Source: JANQUM01 sp047630355
GTDB taxonomy: Bacteria > Bacteroidota > Bacteroidia > Cytophagales > Spirosomataceae
Length of the DNA stretch: 6,075 bases
Direction of reading: 5' to 3'
NCBI GenBank assembly: GCA_047630355.1
Contig: JBLHXN010000177.1
Span: 1 to 6,075, forward strand
Shown: positions 1 to 4,614 of the stretch, one piece after another
Layout of the letters: each line of letters opens with the position of its first letter
How positions within the stretch are numbered: the first letter of the stretch is position 1
The notes under the pieces: model-generated
What the model was told of the DNA's origin: nothing
The model's input: only the letters and a program-made list of their open reading frames with translations
Databases searched by the model: none
Translations under genes and position numbers: made by a program

Positions 1-119
1 GAAACGTATTGGGAAGTTACGGCAAGGAAACACAGCAAAAACAGAATGACAAAATAGATATAAGTCGCCGGACGCTTTTTTCGGTAGTCAAACTCGAAGC
101 GTATGATCTCTTTTAACAT
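1..119 (-). CDS. ABC-2 type transporter permease, N-terminal fragment (cut by window edge)
   Basis: Reading leftward from the ATG at 119-117 gives 39 open codons to the window edge. The product begins MLKEIIRFEFDYRKKR, followed by PATYIYFVILFLLCFLAV. This is a short cytoplasmic N-terminus rich in charged residues, then one hydrophobic segment at about residues 19-34, as expected for the first membrane helix of an ABC-2 permease. The gene starts 31 bp after the stop of the ABC ATPase gene on the same strand, so the two are very likely co-transcribed as transporter partners. From memory, Bacteroidetes proteins with a similar KRPATYIYF start are large permeases that often carry an M1-type aminopeptidase domain. 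That domain lies outside the window, so its presence here is only a guess. The substrate is unknown. The ATG has no Shine-Dalgarno sequence, which is normal for this phylum. The fragment is shorter than usual gene-calling cut-offs, but context and composition support it. Confidence 0.8.
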   Translation of the reverse strand, partial: MLKEIIRFEFDYRKKRPATYIYFVILFLLCFLAVTSQYV

Positions 120-150
120 GATGATGGGAAATTCAGCGTTGGGAAATTGA

Positions 151-1023
151 TTAATTAGCTCGCATAATTCGGGCGAAGTACACATCTTCAAGGTCTCCCG
201 AAACGATTTCAAAACCATTTTCAGGGTGCACATCGGCTAAGATGTGAATGACCGGATTTCCACCAATCAGTTTTTCCGAAATCACATCATATGTATTTTT
301 GTAGTTTTCAAGCTCTGCTTTCTCAATTTTCTTACTGAATACCTTTCCCTCAATAGATTTAATCGCATCGTTCGGGCTTCCAGTATAAAGCACTTCTCCT
401 TTGTTTATAATCGCCATTTCTGAGCAAAGTTCCTTCACGTCTTCCACGATATGCGTGGATAAAATAACAATCGTATTTTCGCCCAACTCGGAGAGTAAAT
501 TCAAGAAACGGTTTCGTTCGGCGGGATCAAGTCCGGCGGTTGGTTCGTCCACAATAATGAGCTTCGGTGATGCCAATAATGCTTGAGCAATTCCAAAACG
601 CTGTTTCATTCCACCCGAATATCCGCCGAGATTCTTCTTACGGGCTTCCCACAAATTAGTTTTATGCAACAATGATTCTACTAACTTCTTCCGTTCATTC
701 TTATTTGTAATACCCTTCAAAACCGCCAAATGATTCAGCAGCGTAACGGCATCTACTTTCGGATAAACGCCAAACTCTTGCGGTAAATAACCCAATGTTT
801 TACGAATGGTATCTTTCTCCGTCAACACATCGGTATCTCCGAGCGTAATACTTCCCGAATCAGGCTCTTGTAACGTGGCAATGGTTCTCATTAATGAGGA
901 TTTTCCGGCACCGTTTGGACCAAGTAACCCGAACATTCCTTCGTTAATCGTCAAATTCACGTTGTTAATTGCTTGTACACCGTTATCGTACGTTTTATTG
1001 AGGTTAGAAATAATTAGTTTCAT
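151..1023 (-). CDS. ABC transporter ATP-binding protein (ABC-2 export type)
   Basis: This is a complete 290-residue ATPase subunit that would sit on the cytoplasmic face of the membrane and power a partner permease. All the nucleotide-binding motifs are present in order: Walker A GPNGAGKS at residues 35-42, Q-loop LPQ at 80-82, signature YSGGMKQR at 135-142, Walker B LIIVDE at 155-160, D-loop GLDP at 164-167, and the switch histidine in STH at 189-191. After about residue 215 there is a 75-residue C-terminal extension like that of ABC-2 export ATPases. I chose the ATG at 1023-1021. A longer reading begins at a TTG (1047-1045) and adds only eight non-conserved residues, whereas MKLIISNLNKTY matches the usual start of the family. 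The permease gene follows after 31 bp. The substrate cannot be read from the sequence: lipids, peptides, drugs or surface components are all possible. Confidence 0.92.
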   Translation of the reverse strand: MKLIISNLNKTYDNGVQAINNVNLTINEGMFGLLGPNGAGKSSLMRTIATLQEPDSGSITLGDTDVLTEKDTIRKTLGYLPQEFGVYPKVDAVTLLNHLAVLKGITNKNERKKLVESLLHKTNLWEARKKNLGGYSGGMKQRFGIAQALLASPKLIIVDEPTAGLDPAERNRFLNLLSELGENTIVILSTHIVEDVKELCSEMAIINKGEVLYTGSPNDAIKSIEGKVFSKKIEKAELENYKNTYDVISEKLIGGNPVIHILADVHPENGFEIVSGDLEDVYFARIMRAN

Positions 1024-1044
1024 TGAGTTGATAGTTGAGGTTAG

Positions 1045-1078
1045 CAAACTTTATGTATTGAAGTTAAATAGGTGCAAA
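1045..1078 (-). promoter_or_regulatory. Weak candidate promoter of the ABC transporter operon
   Basis: On the minus strand a TTTG (1078-1075) is followed after 22 bp by AAAGTTTG (1052-1045). The latter differs by one base from the Bacteroidetes -7 pattern TAnnTTTG. Transcription would begin near 1041, giving a leader of about 18 nt before the ATG at 1023. The spacing is at the long end of what is accepted and the match is imperfect. No better site was found in the intergenic region on this strand. Confidence 0.25.
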
Positions 1079-1100
1079 GTGGGTTAAATACGTTGCAGTG
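1063..1100. repeat. Two-copy direct repeat, period 20 bp, in the divergent control region
   Basis: GTTAAATAGGTGCAAAGTG (1063-1081) is followed by GTTAAATACGTTGCAGTG (1083-1100). The first eight bases are identical, then GT, GCA and GTG recur in the same order with small differences. A spacing of 20 bp is close to two turns of the helix, which would place both copies on the same face of the DNA. The first copy overlaps the possible -33 box of the ABC operon. This could be a tandem operator, but nothing in the window identifies the regulator. Confidence 0.5.
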
Positions 1101-1112
1101 AACAAGATTCTG

Positions 1113-1130
1113 CTAAACTTTTAAAGTTAG
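1113..1130. repeat. Small palindrome midway between the divergent start codons
   Basis: AACTTT (1116-1121) and AAAGTT (1123-1128) are perfect inverted arms around a single T. With one extra A bulged out, CTA and TAG extend the symmetry to 1113-1130. The centre is about 100 bp from both the murE ATG and the ABC ATPase ATG. It could be an operator half-site pair. In AT-rich DNA a palindrome of this size can also arise by chance. Confidence 0.35.
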
Positions 1131-1166
1131 AGAATTTTATCCAAGTTCAGAAAACCTACAATACCT

Positions 1167-1196
1167 TTTACTTCCTGTGATAATCGTCTAATTTTG
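1167..1196 (+). promoter_or_regulatory. Probable murE promoter (Bacteroidetes type)
   Basis: TAATTTTG at 1189-1196 fits the -7 pattern TAnnTTTG of the Bacteroidetes primary sigma factor exactly. A TTTA at 1167-1170, one base off the TTTG -33 box, lies 18 bp upstream. Transcription would start near 1200, leaving a leader of about 20 nt before the murE ATG at 1222. That short leader has no Shine-Dalgarno sequence, which agrees with the phylum. Confidence 0.55.
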
Positions 1197-1221
1197 TTAA
1201 AAATAACACTTCACCTTCCCT

Positions 1222-2673
1222 ATGCTCCTCAGCGAAATACTTTATAAAATTCCTTTACTAACGGTTTCTGGCAAAACCGATATTGACATAAAAAACATCA
1301 TATTTGATTCCCGTGCAGTTGAAAACGGAAGTCTTTTTATGGCAATTCCTGGTACGCAGGTTGATGGACATCAATACATCGAGAAAGCGTTGGAGCTCGG
1401 GGCATTCGCTATTTTATGCGAGATTCTTCCCGAAAAACTGGAAGAAAGTATCACCTACGTTCAAGTAAAAAACTCCGCTCAAGCAATGGGAATTGCGGCG
1501 TCTAATTTATACGGTCATCCTTCGGAAAAAATAAAACTGATTGGCATTACGGGAACAAACGGCAAAACCTCGGTAGCGACGTTACTTTTTCGACTTTTCA
1601 GACAACTTGGTCACAAATGTGGATTGTTATCCACGGTACAAAATCAGATTGAGGACGAAATCATCCCGTCTACGCACACAACGCCTGATTCAGTAAAAAT
1701 CAACGAGTTATTATTACGGATGCACAAAGAAGGTTGCACCCACGTTTTTATGGAAGTCAGCTCTCATTCGGTGGTGATGGAACGCATTGCGGGATTGAGT
1801 TTTACGGGCGGAATTTTTACAAATATTACGCAAGACCACCTCGATTTTCACGAAACGTTCAAGAAGTATATTAAAGCTAAGAAGGAATTCTTCGATCAAT
1901 TGCCGAAAACCGCTTTTGCCCTGACAAACACCGACGACCGAAACGGAAAGGTGATGCTGCAAAACTCTAAAGCAAAGAAATTTAGCTACACCCTTCGTGG
2001 TGTGGGTGATTTCAAAGGAAAAGTAATTGACATCGGGCTGTTTGGTTTACAGATGGAAATCGACGGAACGGAGGCGTGGTTTAAACTCATCGGGAAGTTT
2101 AACGCTTATAATTTACTTGCCGTTTACGGAACAGCCATTCTGCTGGGAGAAGAAAAGGAGGAAATTCTGCTACAACTTTCTACTGTTCAACCTCCCGATG
2201 GTAGATTTGAACAAATTATATCGCCAGAGCGTAAGGTCGGAATCGTGGATTACGCTCACACGCCGGACGCTCTGGATAATGTGTTATCAACTATTCAGGA
2301 GTTGCGGGAAGGCGACGAACAAGTGATTACGGTAATTGGCTGCGGCGGAAATCGGGACAAAGGCAAACGCCCGTTGATGGCTAAAATCGCCGTTGAACTA
2401 AGCGACTTCGTATTTCTGACTTCAGATAACCCACGCAAGGAAGACGCCAATGAAATAATTGCTGATATGTGGGCAGGCATACCCATTTCCAAACAGAAGA
2501 AAGTAAAGATTTTGCCTAATCGCCACGATGCGATTCGGGAAGCGGTTCGGCTTGCCAAATCAAAAGATATTATTTTAATAGCGGGAAAAGGCCACGAAAA
2601 TTATCAGGATATTGACGGCGTAAAACACCACTTTGACGATAAAGAGGAATTGAGAAAGGCATTTTCGGGATGA
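1222..2673 (+). CDS. murE: UDP-N-acetylmuramoyl-tripeptide synthetase, meso-diaminopimelate-adding (MurE)
   Basis: This is a complete 483-residue cytoplasmic ligase that adds meso-diaminopimelate to UDP-MurNAc-L-Ala-D-Glu using ATP, the third amino-acid step of peptidoglycan precursor synthesis. The N-terminal UDP-binding domain carries DSRAVENGSLFMAIPG (29-44). The central ATPase domain has the P-loop GITGTNGKTS (108-117), TTPDS (153-157), MEVSSH (177-182) and NITQDHLDFH (201-210). The AK pair at 219-220 gives Lys220 as the probable carbamylated lysine. GKFNAYNLLA (291-300) precedes the C-terminal domain, which has DGRFE (326-330), VDYAHTPDAL (342-351), GCGGNRDKGKRP (373-384) and IAGKGHENYQ (453-462). 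The DNPR motif (402-405) is diagnostic for diaminopimelate rather than lysine as substrate. Length is normal and no key residue is missing. It is the only cell-wall gene in the window, with an ABC operon diverging upstream and glyoxylate genes converging downstream. Confidence 0.96.
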   Translation: MLLSEILYKIPLLTVSGKTDIDIKNIIFDSRAVENGSLFMAIPGTQVDGHQYIEKALELGAFAILCEILPEKLEESITYVQVKNSAQAMGIAASNLYGHPSEKIKLIGITGTNGKTSVATLLFRLFRQLGHKCGLLSTVQNQIEDEIIPSTHTTPDSVKINELLLRMHKEGCTHVFMEVSSHSVVMERIAGLSFTGGIFTNITQDHLDFHETFKKYIKAKKEFFDQLPKTAFALTNTDDRNGKVMLQNSKAKKFSYTLRGVGDFKGKVIDIGLFGLQMEIDGTEAWFKLIGKFNAYNLLAVYGTAILLGEEKEEILLQLSTVQPPDGRFEQIISPERKVGIVDYAHTPDALDNVLSTIQELREGDEQVITVIGCGGNRDKGKRPLMAKIAVELSDFVFLTSDNPRKEDANEIIADMWAGIPISKQKKVKILPNRHDAIREAVRLAKSKDIILIAGKGHENYQDIDGVKHHFDDKEELRKAFSG

Positions 2674-2764
2674 AAGGTGACTATCTTGTCAGACACTTTC
2701 TTAACCAACAAATAACTAGTCACTGTTACTTTCATCCTTCATGAATAACTTGATAGCCATTTAT

Positions 2765-2827
2765 AACCAAGCAAGTCACTACTTTACATTACGAATCAGT
2801 AACGTAAAAATAATGACTTGTCTGGTT
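2765..2827 (-). repeat. 63-bp imperfect inverted repeat (long hairpin) downstream of aceA
   Basis: Arms 2765-2792 and 2799-2827 flank a 6-nt loop. They match at 23 of 28 aligned positions with a single one-base bulge. All five differences are transitions. In RNA from the minus strand, the direction of aceA, four of these become G-U pairs, leaving one A-C mismatch and one bulged U in a stem of 27 pairs. In plus-strand RNA only one of the five can wobble. The hairpin begins 78 nt beyond the aceA stop, and no T-tract follows it on either strand, so it is not a standard intrinsic terminator. It may stabilise or define the 3' end of the aceA mRNA, block read-through between the convergent genes, or be a dispersed palindromic repeat. 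The rest of the 232-bp gap (2674-2905) shows nothing convincing. Confidence 0.7.
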
Positions 2828-2905
2828 CGGAGCGAGTATTTTGTAGACGGCGATACACGTTAAAAATGAACAATTCCAACACTTTTCGCCCTCAAATCCA
2901 TTTTA

Positions 2906-4540
2906 TTATACTATATCCGCTACCAGTTCTTTTTCAACTTCTTTAACTTTAGGGCTAATCAGAAACTGGTTAGAAGTATTTTTCTCACCACCTGCTTTTA
3001 GGGCATTTTCGCCCGCAAAGAAAGTTTTGTGATCATCACCTAAATCAGAACCCGCCATCCGTTGGTGCTTTACACAAGAAACCCCTTTGCGAATTTCTTG
3101 CCTTTGTACACCTTTTACGTAAGCTAACATACCTTCATCTCCAAAGTAACCTTGTGTAAGGTCGTTCATGTGAAGTGCTGTTGTGTGGTAAGTAGGAAGG
3201 GTAATCAAATGATGGAATATTCCGGCACCCTTTGCTCCGTCCATTTGGAATGTTTTGATTTTTTCGTCGGCACGATAACTCAGTTCTGAACTATCATATT
3301 GAGCGTCCATTAAATTATTCCTATCATAAGCGGTCATGTTTTCACCTTCTTCAAACATCTCTTTGTAAACTTGATTACGGAAGCTCAACGTCCAATTAAA
3401 TGATGGTGAATTGTTATACACCAATTTGGCGTTCGGAACCACTTTCCTAATCCTATTCACCATTTTGGCAATTTGCTTTACATCTGGGGTTGGTGTCTCA
3501 ATCCAGAGCAGATCTGCTCCACTTTCAAGGCTGGTTATGCAATCTAATACCACCCTGTCTATGTTTGTGCCTTCTTTAAACTTGTATAAGCCATTGGTCA
3601 ATCTCGTAGGACGTACCAGTTTTCCATCTCTTTTCAGCAAAACATCATCCTCTTTCGCATCTTCAATGGCTACTTCTTCTGCTTCCACAAATGCTAAATA
3701 TTGCGAGGCTAAATCACCCGGCTCATTGGTTACAGGTAGTTTTTGGGTCAGGCTCGCTCCTTCTGAGTCCGTTCTTGCAACAATAATTCCTTCATCTACG
3801 CCTAATTCCAAGAAAGCATACCTAACAGCATTTATTTTGGCAATAAAATCTTCGTGCGGTACGGTTACTTTTCCGTCTTGATGCCCACACTGTTTAGCAT
3901 CCGACACCTGATTTTCTATTTGTATGGCACACGCACCGGCCTCAATCATTTTTTTTGACAATAAATAGGTTGCCTCTTCATTTCCAAAACCCGCATCAAT
4001 ATCCGCAATTATCGGTACAACGTGTGTTTCAAAATTATCTATCTTTTCTTGCACATCTTCACCTGCGTCCAGTCTTCTAAACAAATCATTCAGCTCAATA
4101 GCGTCAGCTTGCCTCAAAAAGTTATAAATTTCTTCAATCAATTCTGGAACAGCCGTCTTTTCGTGCATTGATTGGTCGGGTAACGGACCGAATTCAGACC
4201 TCAAAGCCGCTACCATCCATCCTGAAAGATAGATATACCTCTTACTAGTTGTTTTATGGTGTTTTTTGATGGCAATCATGTTTTGCTGTGCCACAAAACC
4301 ATGCCAGCTACCAAGCGATTGTGTGTAATTGGATGAGTCGGCATCATATTCTGCCATATCCTGCCTCATGATGGATGCAGTATATTTTGCAATATCCAAT
4401 CCGGTTTTGAAACGGTTTTGGACTACCATCCTCGCGGCACTTTCAGGGTTGATGGCATTCCAAGTGCTACCATATTTTGCTTTTAAGTTCCTAACGGTTT
4501 CTAATGCGGAGCCGTAATTTGTTTCTGCTGAATTTTTCAT
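2906..4540 (-). CDS. aceA: Isocitrate lyase, long form
   Basis: This 544-residue enzyme cleaves isocitrate to succinate and glyoxylate, the first step of the glyoxylate shunt. Conserved blocks in order are SGW (106-108), DIDAGFGN with the metal-binding aspartates (180-187), the catalytic loop AKQCGH with the active-site Cys218 (215-220), VARTDS (254-259), WIETPTPD (346-353) and the substrate-binding YNNSPSFNW (375-383). The protein is about 110 residues longer than the E. coli enzyme. The extra length comes mainly from insertions around 145-170, 265-335 and 390-425 and a 17-residue tail after NQF. This matches the long isocitrate lyases known from pseudomonads and others. The loop reads KQCGH instead of the classical KKCGH or KRCGH, a variant I recall from that long class. 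The ATG at 4540 is 72 bp after the aceB stop, and the gene ends in tandem stops (TAA TAA). It probably shares aceB's transcript. Confidence 0.95.
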   Translation of the reverse strand: MKNSAETNYGSALETVRNLKAKYGSTWNAINPESAARMVVQNRFKTGLDIAKYTASIMRQDMAEYDADSSNYTQSLGSWHGFVAQQNMIAIKKHHKTTSKRYIYLSGWMVAALRSEFGPLPDQSMHEKTAVPELIEEIYNFLRQADAIELNDLFRRLDAGEDVQEKIDNFETHVVPIIADIDAGFGNEEATYLLSKKMIEAGACAIQIENQVSDAKQCGHQDGKVTVPHEDFIAKINAVRYAFLELGVDEGIIVARTDSEGASLTQKLPVTNEPGDLASQYLAFVEAEEVAIEDAKEDDVLLKRDGKLVRPTRLTNGLYKFKEGTNIDRVVLDCITSLESGADLLWIETPTPDVKQIAKMVNRIRKVVPNAKLVYNNSPSFNWTLSFRNQVYKEMFEEGENMTAYDRNNLMDAQYDSSELSYRADEKIKTFQMDGAKGAGIFHHLITLPTYHTTALHMNDLTQGYFGDEGMLAYVKGVQRQEIRKGVSCVKHQRMAGSDLGDDHKTFFAGENALKAGGEKNTSNQFLISPKVKEVEKELVADIV

Positions 4541-4547
4541 AAATTTG
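4518..4547 (+). promoter_or_regulatory. Candidate promoter pointing against aceA and aceB
   Basis: TTTG at 4518-4521 and TAAATTTG at 4540-4547 are separated by 18 bp. Both boxes fit the Bacteroidetes consensus (TTTG, spacer, TAnnTTTG) without mismatch, better than the murE site. The promoter overlaps the first codons of aceA but faces the plus direction. Transcription would begin near 4551 and meet a strong terminator at 4573-4614. A single match of this kind in AT-rich DNA can be accidental. Its position just before a terminator on the same strand is what makes it credible. Confidence 0.4.
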
Positions 4548-4550
4548 AAT

Positions 4551-4614
4551 CTAATTGTTTTAGTTTAGTACTAGACCCTTTTGATTGTTACAGCAATCTC
4601 AGGGTCTTTTTTTT
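4551..4614 (+). ncRNA. Possible small antisense RNA in the aceB-aceA gap
   Basis: Between the plus-strand promoter match and the plus-strand terminator lies room for a transcript of about 64 nt. It would have a single-stranded AU-rich 5' part (roughly 4551-4572) and the terminator hairpin at its 3' end. It would be fully complementary to the stretch of aceB-aceA mRNA between the two reading frames, including most of the aceA leader and the aceB stop codon. Such an RNA could influence aceA translation, mRNA cleavage between the genes, or targets elsewhere. Existence is inferred only from promoter and terminator geometry. No known RNA family was recognised. Confidence 0.3.
4573..4614 (+). terminator. 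Intrinsic terminator on the plus strand, opposite to aceB and aceA
   Basis: AGACCCT (4573-4579) pairs with AGGGTCT (4601-4607). An inner stem, GATTG (4583-4587) with CAATC (4594-4598), closes a TTACAG loop. Eight T residues (4607-4614) follow on the plus strand, and the last two overlap the aceB stop codon. On the minus strand the same hairpin is preceded by A8 and followed by AGTACTAAAC, with no T-run, so it should not terminate the aceB-aceA mRNA. In that mRNA it may act instead as an intercistronic hairpin affecting processing or stability. Confidence 0.7.

Noticed and set aside
125..148. TGGGAAATT repeated twice at a 15-bp spacing between the ABC ATPase and permease genes
   Set aside because: Only two nine-base copies within a 31-bp operon gap, with no symmetry or promoter context; probably a chance or slippage duplication.
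1024..1047. N-terminal extension of the ABC ATPase from a TTG codon
   Set aside because: It adds eight non-conserved residues upstream of an ATG that fits the family start, and would overlap the candidate promoter.
401..1087. Plus-strand open frames opposite the ABC ATPase gene
   Set aside because: They are antisense shadows of a gene with complete ABC motifs and show no protein family features of their own.
2673..2699. Weak hairpin right after the murE stop (AAAG, TG and CT pairing with AG, CA and CTTT)
   Set aside because: The stem is short with a bulge and a mismatch, and only a broken T-rich stretch follows, so it is not convincing as a murE terminator.
2741..2863. 40-codon plus-strand frame beginning MNNLIAIYNQ in the murE-aceA gap
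   Set aside because: No recognisable motif or promoter, and more than half of it is the 63-bp inverted repeat, which explains the sequence better than a coding role.
3411..3881. 156-codon open frame on the plus strand opposite aceA
   Set aside because: It lies wholly antisense to the well-conserved isocitrate lyase, has low-complexity serine-rich content, and no family motif or promoter.
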